In this document: positions 47,720 through 59,123 of the stretch, piece by piece | How positions within the stretch are numbered: the stretch's first letter is position 1 | Layout of the letters: the number at the start of each line of letters is the position of its first letter | Assembly: GCA_905178155.1 (NCBI GenBank) | Contig: CAJINV010000003.1 | Location: 5,091,700 to 5,155,699, forward strand | DNA length: 64,000 bases | Source: Amoebophrya sp. A120 | Taxonomy: Eukaryota > Sar > Dinophyceae > Syndiniales > Amoebophryaceae | Direction of reading: 5' to 3' | The notes under the pieces: generated by a model | Databases searched by the model: none | What the model was told of the DNA's origin: nothing | The model's input: only the letters and a program-made list of their open reading frames with translations | Made by a program: the position numbers and the translations under genes

Positions 47720-50700
47720 ATGAGTGCAGATGACAATCTCTGGGGCGCATGGCTGGATGTCCGCGATCGGGACATTGTGAAGGAGAATGCAGACGCGGCG
47801 TTTGGGCGGCCCCGGAGTGCGCCAAGCACGAAGACAGCGGCTACGCTGGCGCGCCCAAGCTCCGCCGCGGCATGGTTGCAGCGGAGGCAATCCGAGTTGC
47901 AGCGGCGCCGGGACGTCGCAGAATACACTGCCTCCCCGGGGGGCTCTCCGCTCCTCGGAGCGGAATACAATTACACGTCCGGTGGCAGCAGCAGCAGTAC
48001 GAATCCCAATCCGCAGCTGGCTGGTTCTTCTGCAACAACCGATGGACAACAAGTCGCAGCGCCGCGGGTGCAAAGTGCGACAGCACGTCCACCACATGGG
48101 CATTCAAGCCACCGAACCACAGGAGCTAGTACTGCCAACGGAGCAGACGAGGAAAATGTCCTGACTGCGCAACCACGCCCGAAGACGGCCATTGGGATTC
48201 CGTCTCGGTTTAAGGTGAACACACACCTGATAGACTTTTCGCGCAAGGGCTTGTCTCCCTCCTTCCGAACGGGCACCGGAGTAGGCGCAGGAGGAGCAAC
48301 AGCGAACAAAATCGGCAACGGCACCGGCCCGAGCCGCGGCGACGAAGACAACACGCCGCTGGGTGGGGCACGAGTTCTTGCGTCAAGAACCAGTGACCTT
48401 GCGGCAGCAGACGCGACCACCGCCAAACCGGCGATGTCGCCCATTGTTGAGGAATCGTCCATCCTCACTGCAGGGGAGGAAAATTTTTTGGAGAAGAAGC
48501 GCATTATGTGCGAGAAAAGTCCGAAAAAGAGTATTTTCTCGATGCTGAACATAGAGCCGGCCGCTGCGCAGCCTGAAGTCGTAGAAAAACCGAGCTCGTC
48601 GCCGGGAAATAAACAATCCATGCCGCGGACCCCAAGCCGGCTCCCCTCGTCGCCCTCGTCGTCACCTCTCGCCATTGCGCGCCAAGGCAGCACCGCGACC
48701 CTCGAGGTGGCCGCGGGTGAGAGCGGCGACGCGGACTCGGCGCAGCGGACCGCCGGGCCTCCCCGCAGCGCCAGCGCCTCGCCCTCGAAGCAAAAAAGCG
48801 GGGTCGAGTCGCCGCAGCAGATCATGGAGCGCTTGCAGAAGCGGTGGCGCGCGTACCTCGAGGGCATCGCCGCCGAAGAGGAGGCTCGGCAGCGCAAGGA
48901 GAACTGGAAGCGGCGCATGGCCGAGGTGGAGAGCAATCGGATGTCCGCACACGACCGTCAGAAGTTCTTCAACGAGATTCGGTACAAGGCGCAACAGGAC
49001 TCGCACTTCCACGGGCAGTATCAAATGTAAAAATGTCTGGGTCTGGAAGGTTGGAACTTGTGATGTGCATTTCACAACACAGAAAAATCTCTCATGCATA
49101 GGCGGCAAAAGGTGCCCATTTCCTGTCACCAAAATGGGGGATTTGTGATGCGGATTAAGCAATGCGGAAGCTTCTCGAAATCTGTGATGCTAGGGCTTCC
49201 ATGACAGGCATTCTGTGTCATGCAAAAACAGCATGACAAAAATCTGCATTCTTCCAGACCCAGACATTTTTACATTTGATAGGCAGTTCATTCTCGCGCA
49301 GGCCACGGAAATGCTGCACCAAAATATCAAATGTAAAGATGTCTGGGTCTGGAAGAATTCAGGTTTGTCATGCTTGTCCGGCATGGCTCTTAAATCTGTC
49401 ATGCACGTTACCCAAGCGCTCCGTTTTTCTGTGATGCAGCGGCGCAGTTTGTCATGCAGAATAGGCAACACCTAGGAACTCAGAAACTTGTCATGCTGAG
49501 CCAGCATTTGTAGCCTCATCATGAGACGCCACCCAGCATCACAAGTTTCCAGACCCAGACATTTTTGCATTTGATACAAAACGCGGAGCAACCACTGGAC
49601 GCCGCGCTGCGCTACCGGCTTCAAACCCTGCTCGAAAAGGCGGCTCAGGTCACCCACGGCGACAACGTGTCCGCACTGCTGCTGCTGGCTGCTCTTGAAG
49701 AAGAAGAGAAGAACTATACCAAGGCACGGCAACTGCACGCCACGATCGTCCAGAAAGCAAAGGAGGGAAACGAAATTGCGCTCACTTGCCTCGTGGAGGT
49801 TGCGGAGTTTCGGGAACGCCAAATACAACGCGACGCCGACAACCGCCGGAAACGCGCACGAAAAAAAAGCATGATGAAGGTTCTACTTCGTGTGTTGATA
49901 TATTCTGCTCCTGGAAACAAGTACAAGTAGAACAGCAAAGTACCAAATAAAAGCTTTGACCTTACTGATAGAATAGATGCTAGGACCGGATTGATTTTCC
50001 TATCCTGTCAATACTCTCGTTGCGGGTCGTACTCTTCGTTTGAAACTTACTTCTAGCCGCACTTACAGCTGCATAGCATAGAGTCAAAATCATGTTCAGG
50101 TTGTACCGAAGAAAAAATCGACAAATCGAGGGACAGCAAACGTCATCGCGGAGCTAGCGATGAAACGCGAGGAGGTTGAGCAGCCCATTCTGAAGTACAC
50201 GGTGCAGCAGGGCTTCCTCGAGCCCATGCGCAAGGCGCTGCTGCGACTGACCGCACAACACCCGTCCGACAAGCGGCATCTGGACAGCCTGAAGCGCAAG
50301 ATTGCGCAGGAAAAGGCAAAGGAAAACCGGGAGCATGCGCAATCTCTGGCCACGCTGAAGAAAATTTCGGGCGGTTTCTTCATGCAGGGCGCGGCAAAGA
50401 CCGACAACAGCGAAGTTTCACACATGGAGAAAATGCGGCTCAAGCTGCTACAGTCCACAAAGCTCGCGGTGGATGTGAATACCATGATGCAAAGCACCAG
50501 TTCCGTATCTAGGAAAAAACAACCATCCCCATCCATTTTATGCATGACAAACAGAGGACTGCGTGCATGCTTTGCATGACAAATTGGATGGGGATGGTTG
50601 TTTTTTTGTGGATATTCCGACGAGGAGAAGCGGCGAAGAGGCGCGCGAAAAAAGCCACTGGTAAGCGAGGACACCGTGGTGCAGTGGATTCCGCGCGAAT

Positions 50701-52917
50701 ACTATCAGAATGAGAAGGTGGCGTATCGAAGACAGATCGACCGCGGCTACGATGAGAAGTACAGTTTTTTACTGCAAATTTCTCACACGCATCGTTGCTA
50801 CAACGCCGGTTCGGTTGTGCTTGCAGCTCCGCCTCCCTCATGGGGTTTTGTAAGGTTTCTATAAGTAAAATTTTCTTGAACTTGATTTCATCTTCGCACG
50901 GCATTGATTTGTTCTCTCCACCGCGACAGGTTCGACCAGGAGGTAACACTGAATCATGCTGGCGTCATCACTTTTCACACGCGAATGGCCCGGGCAAACT
51001 TTGGACAGCAACGTATTACAGTGAAAAGTGCCCCCCACCCCCAAAGTTGCAAAAATTTGTGCTGCGAAGTTTCCAAATGAAAACTTTTTGTCATGCATGA
51101 AAGGAGGACGAATCTTTCTGATGCAGAGTCTAGTCGTGTTTCGCATCGCTTGCATGACAAGCACCGCTCTTCCTGGGATCTTTTGCAATACAAATTTTTG
51201 CTATTCACGATCGGAAATCTGTGATGCTGATACATGCAAGAGGGCGAATGTTTCATTTGGAAAGGTTTGCAATACAAATGCTTTCAAGTTCGGGGGTGGG
51301 GGCATTTTTCATTGTAATACAACGACGCCCACAAAAGAAAAAATCGCGAGGCCAGTCGCTGCTGAAGAAGGCGTCCACGCTATCCTATGTAAAAACGTAC
51401 CCACCCCATAGTTGTCATGCAATTCTGCATGCCAAAAAAGTAAAAGTTTCTCATGCGGAGCCCTATGAGAAGCATTTTCTATTCGTGTTTTGGAATTTGT
51501 GATGCTAGAATCAGTATGGTAGGCTAGCTCTGTAATGCTTCTGAGCTAGCGAAACAGGATTACACTACGAGGACAAACTTGTCATGCCAAACGACCAAAG
51601 CTGTGTGATTTGTCAAGCAGACTTGACTCTGGTGTGGGTACGTTTTTACTCAGGATACACGCAAATGCTCGCAACGGGGTACCTACACTTCGTATTTTTT
51701 TAGCTGCAGTGTTGTTTTCTCATTCTTTCGCACCATTTTTTCGCGGACCTGCTTTAATTTTTTAGTTGAGTCAGTCCATTTTCGTTTCACTCACATTCCG
51801 TGCCGACGCACACTGCGTACATGGAACAAATCGAAACAGTGCTTTGGTAGAAGATACTGCGGCAAACGTGCGCGACGGGCTAGATTCTCCGAAGGAGCCA
51901 CCGGAGGCCGGAAGGTTGCACGTGGAGCGTCCGCAGTCGACACTGATGAAACGACGACCGGACAGCGCGCCCTACCTGCGCACCTTGCACACATGGGACT
52001 CGAGTAAAGGTTTCGACGTTTTCTCGATGATGCACGGCAAATCCGAAGACTACAATCACGCCGTCCGAAGCGCCGCGACGCTCGTCAGTCGGCGGCACAA
52101 GCGCGCCGCCAAGCAATCCGCGAGTGTTTCGCCCGACGGCCGCAACAGTGAAACGTCGTCCCCCACCTTATCTCGCTCGCCCTCGGTGTCCCCCAAGCGT
52201 AGTGAAAAAGAAGAGCCAGGAGCTGCAGCACCAAAGGTCGTGGGATCGAGTTCCACTTCGAAGGAAAGCAACGCCATGACGCCGACTGTCCGCCGGGTTT
52301 ATTCTGTAAAGGAGAACTCATTCCGCTCGCTCTCTGCAAGTCCGTCAAAGCAACAAAAGGACAAGAAAGGTACAGACAATGTGATTGGTCGGGTGCGTGC
52401 TGTTTTGAGCTTCTGCTTCTTCCATTTTCTGAGAAAAATGAATGCATAGTTTTTATCGTCCGAAAGCTTGTTGCGCACTTATTACCTCGCATCGTGCTCA
52501 GAACTTCTTCTAAATGAGGAGCACGCGGCGACGGCTTATGTTGTCATCACCCGCGTGCCAGATGCGCAAGAGGATAGACATTTAGAAAAATATCGATCCT
52601 TGTAAATTTGCAACTACTCCACAGGCGAGCACCACCACGCCACGGGCCGCAGTTTGCTTGAGAGTAGCTTGAAGCTTGCGAAGCTACCGCCGAAGTTGGA
52701 TCCGGACGAAATAGATACCTACCCCGACCTGGATGTTGCGAAGCTGTTCCCCATAGAAACGAAGGTCCAAAACCACGATCCACGACGAGTTCGCCGTTCC
52801 TACGGCCTCGTTCCCACGGAAACGCCAGACCCTCCTGAGGACGACTTTGCGTTGCGAGCGCGACCACCAGAGCGGGCATCACCAGAGCACTGCTTCCGCA
52901 CTGCTGCCCAAAGCTGA
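47720..52917 (+). CDS. Disordered/helical protein with five introners
   Basis: Unknown function. Exons: 47720-49018, 49287-49324 (38 bp), 49582-49879, 50100-50505, 50620-50758, 50930-51013, 51325-51380 and 51663-51691. A further exon runs to 52369 (its start, about 51830, is unresolved), then 52625-52917. Phases agree from 47720 to 51691. Introners IE-H to IE-L make five of the breaks; 49880-50099 (GTTCTA...CAG), 50759-50929 (GTACAG...CAG) and 52370-52624 (GTACAG...CAG) are ordinary introns. The N-terminal ~350 residues are Ser/Pro/Ala-rich. Then come charged helices (QKRWRAYLEGIAAEEEARQR), a TPR-like stretch (SALLLLAALEEEEKNYTKAR) and basic linkers. The C-terminal part reads KLDPDEIDTYPDLDVAKLFP. 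The last two exons could belong to a separate gene because the 51692 intron acceptor was not identified. Predicted intracellular; no membrane span seen. Confidence 0.7.
49019..49281. mobile_element. Introner IE-H (family 1)
   Basis: Ends TATCAAATGTAAAAATGTCT and AGACATTTTTACATTTGATA. Flanked by GGCAG (49014-49018 and 49282-49286). Excision joins CAC GGG CAG|TTC ATT in frame. Confidence 0.95.
49325..49576. mobile_element. Introner IE-I (family 1)
   Basis: Ends TATCAAATGTAAAGATGTCT and AGACATTTTTGCATTTGATA. Flanked by CAAAA (49320-49324 and 49577-49581). Excision joins CAC CAA AA|C GCG in frame. It lies only 38 coding bases after IE-H. Confidence 0.94.
50506..50614. mobile_element. Introner IE-J (family 5), minimal 109 bp
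   Basis: Ends TATCTAGGAAAAAACAACCA and TGGTTGTTTTTTTGTGGATA, extended by TCCCCATCCA and its complement, so inverted repeats make up over half the element. Flanked by TTCCG (50501-50505 and 50615-50619). Excision joins AGT TCC G|AC GAG in frame. The smallest introner seen. Confidence 0.94.
51014..51319. mobile_element. Introner IE-K (family 3)
   Basis: Ends TATTACAGTGAAAAGTGCCC and GGGCATTTTTCATTGTAATA, extended by a C-run/G-run pair. Flanked by CAACG (51009-51013 and 51320-51324). Excision joins CAG CAA CG|A CGC in frame. Confidence 0.94.
51381..51657. mobile_element. Introner IE-L (family 2)
   Basis: Ends TATCCTATGTAAAAACGTAC and GTACGTTTTTACTCAGGATA, extended by CCACCCCA. Flanked by CACGC (51376-51380 and 51658-51662). 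Excision joins TCC ACG C|AA ATG in frame. Same family as IE-C in the BAHD gene. Confidence 0.94.
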
Positions 52918-54084
52918 TTCAGCAAACACCCTCTCCGCGATCGGGTGTGTGGGGTGTCCTTTCGTCCTTCTCGTTTTTTTTTCACTTTCGTGATCTACAA
53001 GAGCCTCTCTCTATCGAGTAATTCCATGATAGCGCATTTGCTTTTTGTCCAAATTATACGTCGCTTTTCCATCCTCGAGACTGGTTCTGCGCAGCGAGCA
53101 GAGCAATCGTATTTTGCGAGTTGATTTTTTGCGATACGACTGCAGAATGTAGGTTTTTTGGCCTTCGTGCTGTGATCAAGACAAGTGAGCTAGTACGAAG
53201 ATGCAGCCTGCTCCTGTACTAAATTTGTGTTTTGTAGTCTCGTGCAGCCGACCAACGGTTCTAAATTTCCATGCAATAAATTGTTTGCCTATACTTACTT
53301 TGTCTTTGATGGTCCCCCAAGGGGCTTTGGATAGCGTGTTCATTTGGGTGCAACAACACTGCATTACTTATATCAATAACGTGCGGGCCTTGCATCCGAC
53401 CACCGACAAAGTTGTGTGATTGAGCGATCTATCAGCTTAGTCACTTTGAGAGGCAGTATGGCGTCAAGGCACCGCTTCGGCTATTGTCTCCGCACAAACG
53501 AGGGCTGAGTGTCGAAAACGTCTGAAAATCTTCTGTGGTACTAACTGAGAGGCATGCTCTGTAGACAGGACAAGCGGGAACGAGTGCAGCGCATCGTTCA
53601 GCGGGAATTGTGTTTTGAAGTTCTTTTGACCCGCATTGTGTGGTCTGCCCGCATTGTGTGGAACCTCAGTCGTTAGCTGCGCTTGTCGCTGCACTGAAAA
53701 ATACAAGCGTTTGGAAAAATTCGCGGGGCCGCACAGCAGCGAAGGAGCCAAGGAGTTGCGTCAAAGTACACGACCAAGTAGTGCGACGCATCCATCGATT
53801 GCACGGCAGAGACGAGCACTGTTGTCGCCCAAACTTCTCCGTCGGACGCTCCCTAAGAGGACATTGCGTAGTTCATCGGCTGCACCTGATGCTCTCACTC
53901 TTCGACACTGCTCAAGCACCGTTTTGATTCACAACCGGACCAAGAAGGCCGTGCGGCTTCGTCCCTGTGATTTAGATTAAAGCAGGGACCTGCTTCTCGT
54001 CGTGCACGGTACAACGGGAAGTGTGTGGCGGAAGATAAAAACTGTGGAAAAAGAACAAGCACCAGCACTGCAACTGGTACCAGG
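52918..54084. other. Intergenic, no feature recognised
   Basis: Spacer of about 1.2 kb. A short open frame at 53636-53980 has no recognisable features. Confidence 0.5.
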
Positions 54085-56969
54085 ATGGGGTGTGGCGTCA
54101 GCTCCAGCCAAAAGCCGGGCGACCTGCAGGTGCAGCAGTTGCGACGCCGACTAACGGTCGCACAGCTCGATAAGGTAGACGGACAGGAAAATGGCAATGA
54201 GGATGGCGCAGACGTCGAACGCGGTCTCTTGCAAAAGATATCGGATAAGAGTACTACAATTTATCTCAATCCATTATTTGCTAGCAAACAAAGACCACGA
54301 ACAAGATGGTGGTAGTTTATTCACCGAGCTGCACTATGAATGCGCGAATGCACGTATGCTCGGCAGCGTGCATTGATAATTACCTAGCGCGTGTTTTATT
54401 TCATTCGGGCAGCATCCATTGTAATCAATCCAACTCCGAGGTATCTTGGAAATCGCCGATGAATTGAGCAAAGTGCTAGACAATGCGGACAGCACAGAGT
54501 CACCGACAAAAAGTGCAAGCGGAAAGACACCGAAGAGGAGAGTCAGCATAGGTACTAAATCAATGATGAACGGACGATCTTTTTTGAAGCATCAGAGCGA
54601 AGACAAACTGGTTTTGCTGGGGAATGCAGCCGGTAGAGGTCCGCGCGCAGATGCCATATTACGGATTTTTCGAAAGGATGAACTATAGGGAGATGAAAAG
54701 CAACTACTGTGGTCACGACAGGCTCTGAGACAGACAAGAACGCCAACAAGCGACAGAGCTTCAAGAAGAAGGACGAGTACAGGATAGGAGACGACCTCGG
54801 CGAAGAAGAGATTCGTATCGGATACTCGTGCAGGAAAGGTTTGAAACCCGAGTCACCCAATCAGGATAGCTGGTTTGTCTTGCTGGTATAACTTCATATA
54901 GTCGATTTTTTGTTTTAGGATCGTCCCCTGCCGCGCCGGGGGTGTACATATTGGCTGTCGTTCCTGCCGCACCAACATCTACGGATGAAAAAAGAGCGTG
55001 AGGGACGGTCTGCGTGCTTCCTTATCGCGGTAGACAAAGAATTTGGTAGTTGCTGTGGATTTTGTAAAAAAGAATTCTGAAAAACATAAATCCCCAGCAA
55101 GAAAACGAACTTGGGATATACGGCGTTTTCGACGGCCATGGCGCTAAGGGGCACGATGTGAGCAATCTGGTGAAGTTGTACCTTCCCAAGCTCATCCTGA
55201 CCAGCGAAAAGTTTTCGGAAGCACCGGAGAGTGTGATGGTAAGTTGCTTCCATCGCATGCAGAACCTCATCCAGGCCCACGACCGCAAGGGCCTCCTGAA
55301 CGCCCAGCTCTCAGGGTGCACGTGCACCATCGTCGTTCACGACATGCGCGAGGACCGCCTCGTCGTTGCGCATGTGGGCGACTCGAGGGCAGTATTGGTC
55401 CGGAAAGAAGACGGGGGCGACAGGTCTTCAGTTCTTATCATTTGTTTTGCATGTCGTGCACGGTGCGGTTGTAACGATCTACTTTTGGCTTGTCACCTGC
55501 GGGTTCTTGGTTCATCTAATTACTCTGTGCGCTGGATCTGATGCACCATCGGTATCGGATATCATTGACTTTGATGATTTATGACAGGGTAATCGCTGAG
55601 GACTTGACCCGTGACCACAAACCCGACCTGAAGGAAGAACGAGCCTACATTGAGCGCAATGGTATGATGAAAGAAGTTTTTACTGCTTTCATCTTGAGTC
55701 GGTCGGGTGCCTCGTGCGTATGTACTTAGTAGAATACTTCTTCGCAAGTCAAACGATGAAGAATGCATCCTCCGCGGCGCTCAGATACTTTATACATAGA
55801 ATTTCACTGCATTATCGATCTGCAGGTGGTAGGGTAGCGTTTGACGGGTTCGCAAACCATCGTGTGTATGTGAAGAACGGAACCTACCCGGGTCTCAACA
55901 TGTCCCGCGCCCTCGGGGATCTCCTCGGGAGCACCAACGCGGGAATTAACAACACTCCCGAGGTGCGGGTGATCGACCTGCCCAGGAAGACGGGGGGTGC
56001 CCCCAATGGTTCAGCACTTTCTGCCGACGGCACCAGGGCCATTCTCCTGATCTGCTCCGACGGCGTTTGGGAATTCGTCTCCTCAAATCAAGCAAAAGAC
56101 TTCGTATTTTACTTTCTTCTGTGAAAAATCTCGCGTGGGCGTGGTCTAGTACTAATGGTTTGATGTTCGACAGGAATAGAACTACACGTACACGTCTTCA
56201 CGACGGACAACGTTTGATCACAATCTAACAGGCGATGCGGTTTGACGCAAGGCGTGCAAAGGATGCAGCCGAAACGCTGGCCAAGGAGTCTTGGGATCGC
56301 TGGATACATGAGTTATCGTGGAAGGCTTGAGGGCAGGAGAAACTGTTGTCTGGCCTTAATTGCTTTCTCTGAAATGCATGCTCTAGACTTGGACTACTTT
56401 TGCAACGAATTTTGAAATGACAAGTCTCCTTCTGCTAGGCATTGCCTACGCAGTAGGATCGGAACTCGAACTTGTTTTTTTCACAGCTTCAGAAAAGAGT
56501 GTCAGTTTCGGCAGAGCAAGTGTCAGCCAAATTTGACTTGCTCTCAAATTTTCCCAGAATACGAAGAGGGTGGCTGCGTGGTGGATGACATCTATCCTGT
56601 CGAAAAGCGACGATCCCACCCCAGACTTGTCATGCAGATTTGCATGCCCAGCAGCACGCGTCGTCTGACCCCCGATGGCAGTATAGTAATTTTCTAGCCG
56701 CTTTTCCTCGAGATTTGTCATGCTCTATTCAGCATAAGAAAGTGCGGCATGTGTGTATGATGCGGCTGAACTACCTCGGAACGACTGCCGTGCAGGTCCA
56801 AGTCAAACTTGTGTTAAAGTCACATAGTCTGTTTCTGCAGAGCCAAATACCTTGTCATGCAGCGAAGTTTCTGCATTTGTTTTGTTTAGCTGATTTTTAA
56901 ACATCTTTGCGGTGGAGTGGGTACGATTTCCGTCGCGATAACATTACCACATTGGTCATCTACATCTGA
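54085..56969 (+). CDS. PP2C/PPM-family protein phosphatase with N-terminal lipidation signal
   Basis: Metal-dependent Ser/Thr phosphatase. It starts MGCGVSSSQK at 54085, an N-myristoylation plus palmitoylation type signal, so it is likely membrane-attached. Exons: 54085-54250, 54441-54551, 54722-54885, 55098-55423, 55588-55661, 55826-56103, from 56232 to about 56312, about 56555-56592 and 56946-56969. Junctions up to 56232 are GT-AG and phase-compatible; the intron before about 56555 is not resolved, and the last break is introner IE-M. Conserved motifs in order: GLKPESPNQDSW, YGVFDGHGAKGHD (metal-binding DGHG), GDSRAVLV, LTRDHKPD, LNMSRALGD, CSDGVWEFVSSNQA and VVDDITTLVIYI at the C-terminus. 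Key acidic residues are present, so it should be active. The arrangement resembles apicomplexan PPMs. Confidence 0.9.
56593..56940. mobile_element. Introner IE-M (diverged family 2)
   Basis: Ends TATCCTGTCGAAAAGCGACG and CGATTTCCGTCGCGATA; the inner CCCACCCCA pairs with TGGAGTGGG. Flanking repeat ACATC (56588-56592) versus ACATT (56941-56945), one mismatch. Excision joins GAT GAC ATC|ACC ACA and restores the PP2C C-terminal VVDDIT motif, eight codons before the stop. Confidence 0.9.
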
Positions 56970-59123
56970 GGAATCTGAGGATTGTTGGAACAACAGTCAC
57001 TTGTAGGCCTTTCTAGTTACAAATTCAAATCCGATAAGAGAAGTATTCGACAATTTCTGCTTTTTGAAACGAATAGGGCAGGCAACACACCAGCCGCAAG
57101 TGCCGCAAGTCTTCGCGCTTTGTATGAATATAACAATGACGACCCGAGCGAGGCTTCTCCGTACTATGCCATCTTTATCTGTGTTGCCTCCTCCTTGTCG
57201 TTTACGATTGCCGACTGCGTATGATTAAATCAGTTTGCATCTAAATTTTCCCGCCTTCGCTTTACAACACTGAGCGCATCGGCCGCCATCAATCTGATGT
57301 CTGTGTGCGCGCGAGAGGGAAGAAGGCAAAGGTTGCAGCTTCTTTCTTCGCAAGTGCTCTGAGTCTGATGGTTGGCTTGGTGTGGTCAGTATCACCGATG
57401 GGTAGTACTCATGCAGTAATGACCTTTGATAATGATCGAATTTTTTAGAACCTCACTGTATTGCCACGGTGCCAGCTTCCTATTCCTTGCAATTGCGGCG
57501 TCCCTTACTCGCTTCTTTGCTTCTGCTTCATCCGAGAGCGGGGGAACAAAATCACTGTGCTTGGCAAACTAGTACATCCGTGCTTGTAAAGCTACCATCA
57601 CTTCTTGTTGTAAGCTAAGTCTAAGTTTCAAGTTTCGTTTCCTACTGTATCTTGCAGAATGAAGATTTGATCTATGTTTCTTTTGCTTGGAAAATTAATG
57701 TCAGTGACTCTGTTTCTTAACCGCGGGGAGTGAGAGGGAAGGTTTCAACTACACTCCACCGGCCACAAACTACGTCATGCTTCTACAGATATTCAAAAGT
57801 GCAACGAACCTGTCCGCGACAGCATTCCTCTACACTCTTGTTATTTGATGTCCTAAAACGTACGCCAAGATAATTTTTTAGCTTTGAAAACGGACTCCGG
57901 GCCAAACGCAAGTCAGTATTGCAGGACAGGAGCACCGACACCCACCCCATATATATAATTTAGCGGCTAGTTTTTTCACTACCACTACAAGCGCCGAGGC
58001 CCAGTAGAAGATTGATCCATATGAACTACATGTGGAAACCCGCCCCCGAAGATATGCTTACCGCATAATCGCTTTCTGCGGTGCGTCTTGTAAAGTCCAG
58101 GCCAAAACGAAAACAAGTCTTGGGGTGGACGTGGGTCGGCCGTTTCTCATGATTGCAAAAAAGGTTTTGCGGCCCGAAACAAATCGACTATAGCACAAAT
58201 GAATGTACACTACGTTGAAAAATGTACTGCCACTCACTCGTTGGAAAATTCACTCAAACAACAAATTCGAACGAGGTGCCCACGAAGAACAAGCTAGCGG
58301 CGCCGCATATTGACACGATGGGTTTTTCACGAGAAACTATTTTTTCGGATCGGGGAACCAGCGGGAGTCGCAAGAACATATTGGTATTGCGTACTACAGA
58401 CGATGCCCTGAGTGAGGAGGTAGACGTACCCTTGAAGAGGTTCATCACGGAGGCGTGGGCGTTCTAGAGCGTATCCACTTGCAAAATTATATGTATACGG
58501 CTGCAGTGCCGTGGTTCTTTGAGGCTTTTCAGGAGCGCACGCACTCACCGCCATCCAAAAGATGATCGTGAGCTGTAATATTAAGACCAAACGAGTGACT
58601 TTCAATGTTGTGGAGTTTGTAGAACGCAACGAAGTAAGTTTACACAAGAATGACGGGCCTATTTTCACCGTTTGGAAATCGTGGCCTCGTGGCACTGGGG
58701 GTCGTGCTCCAGCCCGAGTTGTCTCCGCTCGCGCAGGGTCGCCTGGGTGATGTGGAAGTGCAGGTCAATAGCGGAGCAGACACCGAAGCCTTCGATGCTG
58801 CAGTACCATTCAGAAAAGGCAAAGAAGCAAATGCAAGTGCTTGTCGTGTAGCCTTCAGCAAAACAGAATTGATGTATGGAGTGCTGAATGAATGGCCATG
58901 AGAGGCAATAAGTATTCATTCTCGGGCTATCGATGTATCATTTTTGCACTTAGCCAATTCCTTTTCGTTTGGTACCCGGACACCGACGCGTTTCTGGAGA
59001 CGTATCATAATAGAAACTGTTCCCGGTCCTACTCCTATCTATTTAGCTTGAAGATCCCGCGAAGGAGCGCTGCATCGCTCATATACGTCCTGCGACAGAA
59101 GTTGATGTGGTTGCGGCCCACTC
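56970..59123. other. Region without a confident gene; may hold the 5' exons of the next gene
   Basis: 57000-58200 shows nothing recognisable. Open frames near 58222-58467 and 58650-58901 could be exons (the second reads VNSGADTEAFDAAVPFRKGK), but I found no phase-checked junctions. Since the next gene lacks a start codon, some of its 5' exons are probably here. Confidence 0.4.

Noticed and set aside
56313-56555. Possible further introner in the PP2C gene, starting TATCGTGG and ending CAGAATA
   Set aside because: The ends are not complementary beyond the first few bases and the flanking five bases do not match.
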